Origin: Lineus longissimus
Taxonomy: Eukaryota; Nemertea; Pilidiophora; Heteronemertea; Lineidae
DNA: 64,000 bases
Assembly: GCF_910592395.1 (NCBI RefSeq)
Contig: NC_088322.1
Coordinates: 9,727,431-9,791,430, forward strand
Direction: 5' to 3'
Part shown: positions 15,101 to 30,100 of the stretch, piece after piece
Layout: every line of letters begins with the position of its first letter
Position numbering within the stretch: the first letter of the stretch is position 1
Translations under genes and position numbers: made by a program
Notes under the pieces: generated by a model
What the model saw: only the letters and a program-made list of their open reading frames with translations
Told to the model about the DNA's origin: nothing
The model's database searches: none

Positions 15101-18100
15101 TCCACACCACTTTCCACATCCCAAACATAGATATCCTTCGGAGGTTTCATGCCTTGTGTTACATAATTCAAGTAGATACCGTCACTGGTGACAGAGGTTG
15201 ACAAACCTGCTCCATTATAGGCTACAATGGTGACGTAAAGCTGAAAAATAGATTCGAAATTAAGTAGGATAGACTCTATCTTAACCCTTCTGCCATATGA
15301 TGAGCTTAATCCTCGGGTTGGATCAAACTTATTTGCATTGACGATACAACTCAGGCTCATGAACCTTTAAGGTCATCAAAGAGCAAGTTCATTTGAGAGA
15401 AAGTAAGAGCTTGGGAACAAAGCATTTGAAACATGCACTCTCGTACCCAGTCAATGCATTAAAATGATAGCTGACACTCACCTTGGCTTTTCCTTTCAAA
15501 GAAAGCCCAGTGATCAGGTAACTGTTCTCTGTAACAGGTACTGCGAAAAACGGTTTGATCTGGCCTCCTCCTGGACTTGTGCCCACGCCAATGTGATAAG
15601 TTGCTATACCCGTCTCATCGTCAATGAAATGTGTCCAGGCGACACCAATACTGTCCATGGAATACTGACATGTGGCGTCTATATCTTTGCATTCTGAAAA
15701 GAGGTATATGAAGAAATGTAATGTAAGTATTTGTGTAAGCTGGCCCAGGGGTGTGTTGACCTGACGGACCCTACGATTTTAAACTTTTCCCTTAGATGCC
15801 CATCGACTGACCACAGATTATCTTTCTCAAAGCCTTACACCATTCCACCGATAAAGAAATCATATACAGCAAGCATGATTATTATATCTTTACTCATGCT
15901 TAATTTTGTGAATTCTCATGCTGAAAGATAAGCTTATCATGCTTTACACAGCAGCCTAATCGGCATTGCAACAGAAGTGTGCAAATCTGATCAGTTGAAT
16001 TTGTCATCTTTCAGTGATGTGACTCAACTTACCATCAGCAGTCTTACATGTCCGTTTGTTCCTTAGGTCATTTCCTGCATTATTAGAATCTTCGAAGTCT
16101 ACATGGAAGAGATCTGTCGTTTCCACAATGACCCCAGCAACAGGGGCTGTGTTGTCTATACTTATGGCATCAGAGCTCTCTTCACACTTGAGGCCAAGCA
16201 TATTTGTGGCTTTTACTGTGGCATAGTATTTGCGTTTTGCCTTCAGTGGTGAGTTGAAATCTTTAAAAGACAAAAAGTATGCTTATTTGACATATCAAGT
16301 TCAGAGTTCAGAAACCGATGAATCTTTGGACGAAAACTGAGTCGTAAGATACGACGGGCTCTCTATCTTATGAGGAAGTTTTTTTGTCTTGGATTTGTAA
16401 TCGAATCGAAAGCCAAAGTTGGGATGATATGCGATCATGAGAAGTGGACATGTCGGCGATGTAGCCTTGGCTTTTATAAAGAACGTAGGATATCGTGAAC
16501 CCCTTTCTCTGTAGAAGAGAACTTTCACCCCAAAGGCAGGACAGTAATACTTACTTGTAGCCGTGAAACTGTTCGTGTGGGCGATCGATTTGAATGAGTA
16601 GACATCATCTTTCCCCGCTGCACTGCCAATACCAAATTCCATTGTCTTAATTTCACTGTCAGTGTCAACAAACCCTGACATGGAGCATGTCAATCCGGTG
16701 GTCCCAGCCTTAAGAAAAACATACAACATAATAAAAATTACCATGACTACAAAAACAGGACAATTAACATTTTCGCCAAAATGTTTTAGTTAAACAATAT
16801 CATAATTTAAGGCCACTTCACAATGTACGCATATCGCTTGCATTGTACAATTGATACACTCCGATCGCAGTGGATCCACCTCCTCCTAACATATTGAGGA
16901 GGGACGATCAAGATGACGAAATAGACAGCATAGGAGTATAACAATTTTAAGAGCATATTAATCCCTGTATGCTTTTAAACATTATGATAAAGGAAACATT
17001 TTGACTCGTGGACAGAAATGAAATAAATCTTGGCCGGGTCTATTTGGCAAGCCGCTCGCCGAACAGGCATCTTTTTTTGTCCTGTTTGGAGAGCCGCTTA
17101 CCAAACAACACTAAAAAGCCACCCTGTTCGGCCAGCCGGGCTTGCCAAACAGGTAAAAAATCTACCCTGTTTGGCGAGCTGGAGACTTTACAACACATTA
17201 GCCAGAGAGTTCGGCTCTCCATTCAGGACAAGAAAAAGTCGCTGTTTGGTAAGCCAAATAGTCACCTCCATAAATCTTTAACAATTTTTTGTACTGACTA
17301 GTGCACCACAATATCGTTAATCAACCTACCTTTGTGTATTTTGGACATGTTACTGTTCCGCATGTTGGAGGAGTATCGTCAATAACGATGATAGCTGAAG
17401 TCAGAGACGATATCAAACCCACGTCATTTCCAGCGTAGACTTCTAGCATGTTTGCCACACCACCTTTCCTTGGTTTCACTGTGGAGTTGAACTTCTCGTC
17501 TGGGATAGAGGTGATCATATCTGCACGGATCTTGCCGATGTTGGTGAGAGGATGGATATCCCATTCACCTGGGATGGACGAGACAGCCACCTCAGCAAAG
17601 GCGATGCCACTGGTGTCTTCTGTGTATTGCCACGCGGCAGACAGCTGTGCATCCGTATATTGGTATATGACGTTCCCTTCTGACAAATCATCCTTCTTAC
17701 TGTCTGTTAGTCCCAAGCTACAAATTGTGAAAAAGGTTTATGAGTCTTCGGCACTAAAGATGACCTCTGGTCTCGTGCTGTTTGCAAAGCTTATCATGCA
17801 CTGTGCAAAGTTTATTATCCCAGGTCTATAATCGAGATAATCAAGATTCTCGTATGATTCTTGGTTACAATCAAAACTGAGAAACTTACAAGAATGCACA
17901 GTGTTCTGACAACATCATCAACATCAACTATCATGCTGACAACAGCAGAATTAGACAGTGGTTAATTATAAAGTTTGTGGCAGTCCCTATTGTGGTACAT
18001 TGTGTCATCAAGTCTATAACAGCACCACACGTACAGTCTAAATGTTTTAGTACTTACTGTGTGATGGTGATCTTTGGAGCGGTGTGGTCAACTATAATGC

Positions 18101-21100
18101 CATCAGAGCAAGCTTCCAATACCTTCCTTTCATAAGTGGTGACTCTAGCGCTGGTGTAATACTTCTTACCAGGCTGGAGGTCCACTGCTGCAGAAGCTTT
18201 TCCGGAACCAACTTGACCTGGAGAAAACATTGGGTTATTTAACAGGACAGATCGAGAACTGAATGCAGCAAATGGAAGTTGAATCCACGATCCACCTTCA
18301 CTACTCTCATTTTCTTATCATCCGTGGCACTGTCGTTAATCAGTTTAAAGGCTGGGACAAGTAGGAAATACTTTTGCGGTGGGATATTTGTTGGGAGAAA
18401 AAACTATCACATGTTTCTATTATATATGACTTTGCTGATTAATAAATTTTTTCAAGATTTGTTCATCCCCTTAGGCAGGTACACGAATAACTATTGGATA
18501 CGGCTAAGTTACATTGGTTACCTTAGTTACTTATCAATACGCATGCATAATCGGAAGCAAAATTTGGCAATTTTGTTTGAAGTTCTGCAATTGATACAAT
18601 TGCACAGAAATTTCATTCATAGTATCCATCATTTTTCTACTTACCGACTAACGAGTCACCACCATCGGACAAGACAATGCCCTCTGCCATGAACGGCTGA
18701 ACCTCTTCACCACAAGGTGTCATCCCTATCGCCCACTCAATATGCTGAATACCATACTCATGGCTCTTGAATCCTTCAAACTGCATGGTCACGGTGTGGT
18801 CGTCAAGTGTGTAATCGATGTCTGCTCCAATTGTCTTTTGTTTTTCAGAATCTGTACCGTCTGCTCCATCGATATTGTGACCTGTAGACATACACATGAT
18901 ACAAAAATTGCCATCGTTTTAAACATTAAGAGATAGACTACAACAAAAATGAAGTGACCATGCTCGCTTTGTGAGGAGCTGTTTAAGAATGCATCGTCCT
19001 GTACATTGCCCAGTTGCTGAAAGCTTAACTCCGAAACGAGATCCTTTTCGAGTGTTATGAAACATTCCATGGTACTCCTTTGGGTAGGAAATTAAGTTGA
19101 CTGGAGTAATGTCAACCATAGTTGCATATTTGCAAAGTTGCTTTAGATTCGATTAGGATCTCTAACAGCTGTCTACCAGACAAACAACATTGTATACCCT
19201 GATATGTTGCAACTGTGAAAAGAACGAGATTTCGCAGATTTTTAAAAATTGTACATACCCGTGATGTCGCCATTAAGAATGGTCATTTTAGTGCCGGTCA
19301 TTGGTAGCGACGTTAAACCAGCACCATTGATTGCTACCACCCTCAAGTAGTAGTGCTTGCCAGTTGAGCCAGTCACGCTGAGGTTAAGGCCGCCGATGTA
19401 ACCGTCTTCAGCAGTACCCATTGACCTCCAGTACAGCTCATCACACTTATCTGAAAGTGGATAATGCAATTTGTTTCCCTTTTAAATTACTCCTCAATAA
19501 TGACAGTGTTGTGATATTTTAACAAAGGGTTCAGTTGTTTTTTCCATTTTATTCTGAAATATATTCTTTTTTTACTTTGCTAAACATTTATGTCATAACG
19601 AACGTCATGAGAAAAAAATCTTGGCTTGAATTACATGTCTCTTTTCGGCTACAGGTATCACGAGATTGAAGAAGAGCATAGGAAGAATGGAAGAAAACGA
19701 AATTAGCGATATAATGTGGAGATGGCAATTATACAGCCTCCTTCACCAATGTTGGCTGCTGAATTTCTACGTTGATAACAGAATTCACAATCTTTTTTAC
19801 TGAAAACGCTATCACCAACTCATTATCTCCGATTTGTTGATACCAAGAAAGAAGTACACAAAGCACTTGCTAAAACAAACATTTCGGTTGGATCCAACGA
19901 AATATGTCATAGCGAGGTTAAAGGCAGCTTGATATTTACCAACTTTAGTCCCCACACAGACTTTATATTCCTGTATACCCGATTCAGTATCCTTAGCTTT
20001 CCAGCTGCCCAAGATACCCTTGGTGTCAGACTGGACTACAGAATCGTCATAGATCTCTTCATCCTCGCCAGCATTCACACCTGTGTAGATGCCTATCACC
20101 TGAAAAAGAGTCCGTTTATTCGTTTTTAAAGCCAGATGCTCTATTACCCCTGTTAATTGGTTTGTCAGGCTGAACATTATTCTGGAATCTTCAGATTTAA
20201 CAAATTAATAGGATAGAACCTCATTATGTGATGCTTCTCCACCAATAATGGTTACGTACTGATAGTAGCCACCAATGATTAGACGATTTGTGAGGTAAGG
20301 TGTCTTGACCATTGACATGATATTATACTGGGTTGGTTCTGTCGAGAATCAGGCCAACCAGCTCCTGGTCGATGGAGCGTGGCGAGCCATTTGAGAATGC
20401 TGACTGCTCCAGAACATCGAGCTGAGATTGGATGACTATCTCTGCATCTTACCACTGGTGGTGACTTGTCTACCTTGACACCAGAAGTCAGGAACATTGC
20501 AAGTAGACCGGGGACTGCTGTATTCTCACTCTCTACCATGGCATAGACAGAGGCACCATTCTCTATTGAGAGGCTGCTATTAATGTAGAGATTCTGGTCA
20601 TTCGGAAGGTGTGGGGCTGAAATCGAATCGGTCAGTTTAAAGTGTTGTTGCAGTGGGAAAACTTTACATCTAATCCTCGATAAACTAAACAAAATGAGCC
20701 AACTGGATTGAATCCGTTTATGTCAATAAAAGATATGACCAGAAATGCATAAACACATAATAATTATAACTAATGTTGATTGTGTTTACTTCGGCTGCAT
20801 AATTTGCTTGCTGACTGAAATGCTTTGGGCGAATCGGTTTCGATTCAAATTAAACTGAACATCGAGAAACTGAATGGATGTGCTGGGTCGTTTAAAATAC
20901 TCAGTAGACTAAAAGAACACACTTGCATTTACATTTACTTACATTCTCCTATTAGTTTCCTCGTGTTCTGATAGACTTGAAATAGTAAAACTCTGTAATG
21001 GTCAATGCCCGACTCATCATCATGGAACTGATAATTGACGCCCATCTCGGTGTCCGAGGTCTGGAAGCTGATGTCCTTTCTGGGTGACTTCCCATCAAAG

Positions 21101-24100
21101 ATATAATCAAGTTCAGGAGGGGTGAGATCAACAAGATATCCATTAGTTGTGAGCTTAGCGGCGTTACGTGCGCCATTGGTAACCTGAATTGTGCTTCTGA
21201 CTTGGTCTTTATGCCTCAGGTGGAAGTGGCCCCATTGAAACCCAGTCACACCCGCGGGGTCGAAGATGGACTCGTAGCTGTGGGCTACTTTATACTGGTC
21301 TTTCATCGCCGCTCTAAACAAATGATTTATAGCAGAAAAGCATCATTAATACCGAGTAGAAAGAATTCATGAACAAGAAATAAGTGTTATTTCTGCTACG
21401 CAAGGTCTTGTTCCATCTAAAACTATAGGAGGCTCCTTAAGAGTTCTTGTAAAATTGGTAAAGGCTATCACTCACTCGATCCTCGCAGACGCAGGCGGCA
21501 ATATGGCTTGTGCAATGACCGACTCTGATGCTGCGCCTTTTAATTCCCGACAGCTTCTAAGACAATTTACAGTATCGCATTTTAATATATTGATAATATT
21601 TCATTAATTGCAACTCTAATTTCAAACAGTGACGACCATTTCTCTTTTCAAGTATCTCCTATTTATTTGAGAACTGGATAACAACACAGACAACATAGTA
21701 AAATATGTCAAGGCACAGCATCTTCTTATCGAGCGTCAATTCCGGCTGGTAACATTCGGGGCAAGGGCATTCTCAGTGCATGCCCCTCGAATGTGGATCT
21801 CACTAGGCCATGACCTGAGGAAAGAAACTGACCTTCCAAAAAAACTTGAAAACTTTCCTCTCTCGCGAGCATTTTGGAGTGTGAGCGCTTTTGAACATTG
21901 TATTCAGTGGGAAAGGCGTTATACCAAAGATAATTTCATTCATTCATTCATTCAATACTATACTCACGGTGCTACTTCTACTTGTATTTCTTCATCTATG
22001 ATCCCCGACTCTGCATCCTTGAAGTTCCTGAACTGTCCAGATACTATGGTGGATAAGGAACTGATCTTGACGTCCCGAAATTCATTCAGGTTTCCATCTA
22101 TGATGTCACCAGTTTCCGGTTTGGTCAGGTCAACCAACACTAAACAATTTAAATGGTGAGTTGTTTAGAAAGATCACCATTCAGCTCTGTCTATGTAAAC
22201 TAGTGGGACAGATATCTAGAATAGACATAGCTTTATAAGTAGATCATGGTAAGAGGATATTCAACTGTGCGATTGTAAGCTAAAGCCACAAGTTATCCTT
22301 AAAGGGACTATATAACTGGGGCTGAATTTACCTATACATCAGTATGTAAGACATGTGATAAACGATTAGTGGTTAACAAGCTTTTTGCGCTGACCAATCG
22401 CTGGGCAGCAGGCCTGTGCTGGGGATGGATCATTTCGATGTCATGTCTAGGCTTAGCTGAAACAGCTGTGGATTCTGTACCGTATTTCCTGCACACAAAG
22501 GTAATTTCCTCAAGAGGTAGGATACTTACCACAGTCAGAACTGCCGTTCACATGCAGCCTGTTTACTCCACCATTCCAAGCAGTGACAGTGAAACAGTAC
22601 TTCCCTTTGTGGACCAAAACTTTTTTGAATGGTTCGAGGTCAATGCAGGCACTGTGTTCGTGAGAGCTGATGAGGCTACGGTTGACAATATCCACTCCAA
22701 GAGGTGTTGTCCCAACTGAGAGTTCGATGGCAGTAATTCCCGATTCTGTGTCTTTGAAGCCAAACCAGTTTGCACAGATCTGAATAACAAAACTACATTG
22801 ACCACACTCAGTAAATTTGATGACGTTAACATTAATAGTATTGAAAATTATGGATGAAGTACCGACGATAATGCCCTTGAGTAAAGTTATGACAACAGTT
22901 TGCATGAAATCATAATAAGTGTTTACTAGTTTGAATTATACTATCATTTACGTGTAGCAATTGTGATGTTTTAACTTAGAGTAACCAGCCTCTCTAATGT
23001 AAGAAAGGTGATCAATATACAAGACCCAACTAATCATCTTTCAATACCACGAAGTTATCATATGTTTCGTTGATAAGTGTTCATGTAGTACATCATCATG
23101 CATTTGATGTCATCTTAATACCATACCTTCTTATCATACTTAGTAAACTCCCAGTCCGCCTTAATCGTTTCCCCATCATAGACAGTGCCAGCAGTTGGTG
23201 GCGAAGTGTCAACCATTATGGGGTAGTCCGCCCTCCCAACAGTGTGCATGTCAACTGTAATTAAATGCCAGACATATCAATTGAATGGTCAAGCAAAATT
23301 GATGCCGCGAATGAAGCATTTCATTTGCAGAAAAATATATCCAGATCCTAAAGATGACATTCTGTTTGTATCTCGGAAAAATTAACTTGAAAATTTGCAC
23401 CCTTGATTATATATATATATAACACATTCCCCTTGACTACAAGACAACACTAATAAAAATGTCGGGTTAGGTTAAAATTCATCCAAACAATATCTCACTT
23501 AAATATACCGTGCATTACACAACAGGATAGCCTGAGACGTAATGGCAATTACATGTATTTTATTTTCTGATAAAGATGTTAAGCTAAATTATGTTCATTG
23601 TAAATTCTTCATCTGGGCAAAAGGGCAAGAACTTCTTCAAAAGGGCAAGAACTCCGCATGATGCCTTTCCATTGGTTCTTCTTGGGTCTTACCATTATTG
23701 TAAGCAGATGCCCTAACCCACACTGGTATACCATCGGGCAGCTTGTGGATGAAAGACACGTATTCCATAGAACTTAGCAGTAGCCAGTCCAAGACCTCAC
23801 ACCCCTTGGTCGTTCGCCCAAGGCAGCCATACATTTTCTGAATTCCAGACTCCGGGTCGCTGGAGTAAATAAACCAATATTGGATATCATCATGATGGAA
23901 AACACATGTATTGACCTAGTACAATGGAACAATATGCATTCACAATTTAAAAAAAAACTATATACAGTAAGCTTAACTGAACCGTAAGGTCTAATGCCAG
24001 CCTAGCCGACTACTCGGGCTGCCGACCCCCCCCCCCCCCCCCACTCCCTCCCCTACGCCACTTTAGATGGAGGATCAATGGACGTTCCAAGACTATCAAA

Positions 24101-27100
24101 TGACACTTCTCCACAAATTAACGGAAATAACTTTACCAGTATAAAGAAAAGTACTGGCGCTGTACAGCATTAATAACCATAGCGATGAGCATGCAAGTTG
24201 GCTGTGGAGAGCATGTTATACAAACTAATGTGAGCATGGCAAATTTCGTATAGCAAATCCTCAGCACATTGGTAAAATAATAGAGTGATGTCCACGAATC
24301 AGAGTCTTTCGAATAAATTATTATATAGTATTAATTATAAATAAATTTATTTGAAAGGCTCTGCTTTGCTTACCGTGCAGTGTGGTTTGCTTTTATCCAG
24401 TGGCTCGTTTCGTTATATTCGATCTTGAAGAGTTTGCCGAATATTGGGGGTGTGTTATCAATGATATAAGGTACAGAGTGACAGACAGTCATCGCCAGGG
24501 GGCCACCGTAGTCGGCCTTGTTGAATGCACGGATCGTCAAGTAATATGTTCCATCTAAAGGAGAAATTTTTGTATATGTTTTAAATACCTATATACTACA
24601 AGCAGAATTATTATAATCTGACCGGTGCCTCGACTTCAAAAAATTGGTGTGGTGCCATGAGCCGAAGTAGGCTGTTTAGTTCTCATAAACAAGTATACTT
24701 TGCACTAGCATTTGTCAAACTTTGTTCAACCTAATGCATATGACACCAAATGTGTTGGCCTTAAATTAACCTAGCACCAACACCAGGACTGAGACCCCCG
24801 CCCCTCTGTAGGTCGCCCAGAGTTACACTAACAATATCAGTTTGATTGTTATTCAAACGAAATTAACTATTTGAGGCCTTGATACATACAGCACAAAATG
24901 GGCCCCAAGATGCTTGCGGTGCCGCTTCTTCTATCGCCAGTTCTTACCTGCAAGAGGGTTCTTAGGCATAACAACTCCTAAATGTGTCCATTCCGACTCG
25001 TCAAACAGATGGTCATGAGGGTCATGATGGGACATTATACGCTCTTCGCAGAACTTCTTTCCAACAGCGAAGGTGTACCCTCGGAGGCCACTTTCTCGAT
25101 CATAGAAGCCGTCCCAGTTGCCACCAACGAAACGGTTTGCTCGAGTGTAAAGGAGGTCTTCAAGTGGCTTTAAACCGTTAAACATAGTCTTAGCTCCAGG
25201 GCCATCGATTACTCTCCTATTGAAATATAAGTACATATATCATGCAACTTCATCAACACTAGGACTGGTATATCACTCCTCTCAAAAGGACCAATTATCG
25301 ATTACACTGGTGATAAGTTTGCAATGTCATCTTTTTAGGGAGTGCTTTGCTTTGTAAAGCACTCGAGAATATGCCTTGCATAATCGAGCGCTATATAAAT
25401 CCTCTAATATTATATTATTATTATTATAAGGTATATAACAAGAATATACTATCAAGAGTCAATCAGTTTGCCTCGTATAGTCTGATTCTGCTTACAGTGT
25501 AACTGTACTAAAAGTACTGTTTGTCTTACAGAGTTAGGGAGAACGTCACTTCCTTTTTGTCGTCTACTTCAGGATTACCCAGATTCAACGAAATACAACA
25601 TCAATTCGAAATTTAATCAAACAACTTGTTTACCGATGATTTTTCTCCTTTTCGTCAACACCGACACAAAGTTTGCCCCATTTCTCTTTGTGGTTTGCAA
25701 TCAACTGCTCACACTTCATGAACTCGAGGATGTCATCTGCTTTACTGTAGTTGCCAAGCGGACCTGGTTCAGGTATCGTGAAGTCAGTCAATATCCCTCG
25801 GGAAGCCGCAATTTTTCCGTACCCGAGCATGTTCTTGATGAAAACATTGATGTAGTACAGGTCGTTGTGCTTCAGATTGAGGTCCTTTCTGCTGAAGGAC
25901 ACAGTAGATCCAATGGCAAAGCGTTCAAAATAGACATACTTGTTGTCCTGAAAAGGGGATTATTGAGCGTTCGTCAATAAGTGCCTGTACTTTTAAGTTT
26001 TTAAGTTTTTAATATTTTATTTATAACATCTGCCAGCAGTATTCAAGTCTGCATTTTCAACAGACAATTAAAAAATTCATGAAACTTTAAGCTAATTAAG
26101 ACAAAAAATAGCGGAGAACGATGCAATATGGCCTTACCTTTGTTAATTTATTATCAATACTCTCAATGCCCTCTAGCAGCTCACACGTCCCATTGGATCC
26201 ATAGTCGTAGTTGAAGCTCATACATTTTTGTGGCACAAACTTCAGACAGTGTCTAGCGCATTGGTTCGCGCTGTGCACTTGCACGTTTTTCTTCGTCACA
26301 CGCACTCCTGTCAGCCGGCCAACGACTGGCACCGTGAACCAGTCCTCGCCATCTCGGCCGGTTGCGTGTAGTGTAGCTGGGTTATCACCAGACCGACCTT
26401 GAAAAATGAAAGACAAAATGGTGTGATGCCAGACGTCTCTCATTTTGAACAACATTCAGCTCCTTCATCGGGAACTACATGTATAGTTTGTAGCGTCCCG
26501 GCGTACACACCCAGGCATACTGGTATGCAGTTTTGGCGTAAAACCTAAACCTTACTAACTTCGTCAAAACTAATTTCCAAACTAACTAACGTAACCAACC
26601 CGGTAACGCGATCATTTGTACTCGACCCCATGAGTGGTTGCGTTACCGTGGTTCCGCTGTACTTCATTAAAGTCTCACCTTCCTTCCTTTTTGCCTGGGA
26701 CGAGAACTGCTTCCATGGTGACACCTGGTCGTCAAGAAGGCCTTTACCAAGCCCAAAGCCAAACAATTCACCATCTGTGGTTGCCACAGCAGAATCGTCA
26801 AAGCCTCTATAGGAACCTTCTATCACATGTTTGTTGCTGGTGATCAAGAAGTTGCTCGTTACCCGCAGGACCGGCAGTGTAACATCATAGGTTGGGATGG
26901 CGCAATCGACACAGGTCTTGGCACCTGCACTGTTGCTGCCGCAGAGGCGGAAATGGAGTTTGCGGCCAGAAGCTGATGAAAACACCTGCGTAAGAAATAT
27001 TGAAATCATAAACATCATATTATCCCTATGCCTGAGCTCACAAGAAGATGGAGATCAAATACAGAATCCAACTTCGTGAAAGGGAAATTGTCAGAAGAAA

Positions 27101-30100
27101 TTAACATTTGATATTAAAAGGCGAGGTTACGAGTTGAATAGGTGTGACACGACAGATTGAAACTGAGTTCAAATTAGGTAAGATACGTATACGATTTTTA
27201 AATAAGGTGCTATTTAGTTTCGTGTGTGTGTGCATGTACAATCTTAACAAGATTCTTGTAATCTTTTTGTGAGATTCTTAGATATGCGAATGCACTGTGC
27301 CGTGACAGTCATTAGAGTTTACCCCAAGTTTCTCTATTACCCGACGCTCCCTAGCTTTCTCCAATTTTACAATATCACGATTTGACAAACTGAACTTCCA
27401 GCGGTATTGCCTCCGTAGCCTCCGCCCATACTGGCGCGTTGTCTGGAAGCTGAGCAATGTCAATGCATTGAGAGTCACGATGCGATATGCAGTCAATCAA
27501 ACTCGAGTGGCCTACCTCAGTTAATATAGTAGACTGTCCAGAGAGCTCCTTTCCTTTGTAAATCTCGCTGGTACCAGGGGAAAAACCAATATCGAGGTAC
27601 AACTTCACTTGGGATTCATCATCAGTGGCCTTAGCTGATATCTCAACTGCTGGGTCAGTGTAGTCTCTCATCGCTAACTGGTTAACTACACAACGTGCGC
27701 TGGTGATAGATCGTTTCCCAGAATCGTTGTGGAGTGTCATGTTATAAGTTGTCCCCTGAAGAAGAAAGTAAAGCTAGCATATTTCGCTTCACCCATTCGG
27801 ACAATTGTAAGGCCTACTTTTATGATCAGGAACTTGATTAGAAAAGTTTCGATTTTCATGAACATTACAAGGTTTTACAACATTATACTTGTACCGATCG
27901 ATGCTTACCAATGCCCACTGAAACCATCGGATGTGCTAACGCCGAAATAGGCACAAATAGAACCAAGAATTTATGATTTATGTCTCTCTATAGACAACGT
28001 CAGTCCAAATTGCACGCGGTTGCTGGCAATTTAACAACAGCAAATCTCACATGAATAATTTCTCACATTTTAACAAAAGCTTCTCTCACATGATCATGAA
28101 GTAATGTAAACAACTCTCACAACAGTAAATCTCATAGGTATTGCGTACAAGTCTAACAAAAGCAAATCTCACAGTATTGTTAACAATTCTAACAAGAGCC
28201 AATATCATCACAGCAAGTACTCTATAATGATAATGCGTCTACATACCGACGGTTTTGAAAGGTCCTCCATAATGGCGGCCGAATGGTCGTTTTCTACAGT
28301 ATGAGTGTCAAAGAGTGTCTTCCTTATGCTTGGGGACTGGTACCGAAACAAGACTGCTTTAAAAAGCGTTATTGTGACTGTCTTCACTACCAGTTTGATT
28401 CTTAATGTAACTATGGCGCTCAGACGCACTTGTAAGGGTATTAACACCAAGTCCATCCGTACACTGAAATAACATAGACATTAACCATTAAGGATGTAAC
28501 ATTTTACCAATACTAGGCATAATCTAATCAACCGATCAGGTCAACGTGTCTACCATCCTCAGGAAATCAGGGGTAATGTTCGCTTCAGCGGCCCAACATA
28601 AAACCCCGGAGACATTTCCCCTATTCTAGCCTCTCTGAAGGACAGGTGTATATCACCTTTAAGTAAGCATCCGAGATTTAACAGGCAACCTCGGTTCCAA
28701 TACTTCTAATTTGCATCTAATATTGAAATGGCACACAGAAATCTTCGAGTGGAGATTGTAGTACCATCGCGGAGAATACAGTGCTTTCATATACAACCAA
28801 TAAAAATGCGAGTTTCGATAGCTGTGCAACAACGATGATGAAATTCACAGAATCAAATGCTAGCCACGCTCTCATTGGTTGCAATTGCCATTGCGCTCGA
28901 ACTTCAGCCAATGAGGAGTAATGACTCGGGGGGGGGGGGGTTGTGTGCACACCGGAGAAGCTAATATATGTGTGTCAACTGCTTAATGAGTACTTTTGTT
29001 CTTCCCTCGTTTTTTCGCCTTATCCGATAACACATGTCGAGTGCAATTAAAAGCAAAGACTGTCAAAGATATAATTTACCCTCACTTGACGATGAGTTAA
29101 ACATTGTGTTTTGTACAGAGAGAATACATGATGAACAGTGCTGAATTAAACATTCACTTACGCTACATCCAAAGGAAATTTGTTGAAATAAGTATCAGCC
29201 ATTGTTGGGAATCGCAGTTCACAGATTGATCCATCCAGCCTCAATTTCGCTTCAAGTGGGCATCTAGCACATACTATTACTTCGCCATAGACCAAAACCC
29301 CTGTGTATGGCGTGGCTATACCGTAAGCCCACATTTGAAGGATCTTTGCACCGATTTCTACTTCCACACCAACATATCCTTGGACTCCAAAAACTAAAAA
29401 TGAATGAAATGTGGAACGTTATACAAAGTGTATTTTCAAAATGATATTCTTATTTGCGTGTAAAGCATGAGGAACATTGACAGCATGCAAAATTGGCGTG
29501 TAAAGCATGAGAAGATATGATAGCATGCAAATTAATGAGCATAGGTTAAGAAATTTTAAAATTTTCGAATTTCGTACAATAAAATTCCCTTACATACATG
29601 TGAGATACGATGCGTACTACAATGATATCAAATGATATATATAAAAGTATGACAAGTCCGAGTGGGATTCGTAATCGTCAAGTAGAGCACTTAGATGGGC
29701 GAGATTTCGGTTTCGACGCACTGTTTTATTGAGAATGTCAATCATACAACTCTATATTTTTTAAACTTCTATTCTAAAACCCTTGGTTTCAATGTTACAT
29801 TTATATATATGTTTATTCGTACTATAAGTACAGAACGATTGTGAACGTGCATGAAAATTTTGTGCGGGTGCCAACAAAAAACAGATATAACAGATGATCA
29901 ACATTATTAGACAATCGTCATGTCAAACCACCAACACGTTTTGCTGTTCTTCCTTGGTGATACGAAATAACTCATGCCTCTTTAATTTATGCTTTGCTTG
30001 CAACGATGGTTACAAAAATGTTTTTGAAGTGATATCACGACAAATTTGGTAAGTAACATGATGAGTTAAGAAAGACTTACCAAACTCGCAAGGTATGATC

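Noticed and set aside
17008-17301. Plus-strand open frame with repeated ccaaacag/gccgcttacc words
   Set aside because: It reads through a short repeat-rich intron segment (gagccg, ttggcaagcc) between E78 and E79; the codon pattern is not protein-like.
28247-28463. Second frame in E60 reading CTDGLGVNTLTSASERH
   Set aside because: It looks protein-like at first but hits a TAA half way, and only the other frame joins E59 and E61 in phase.
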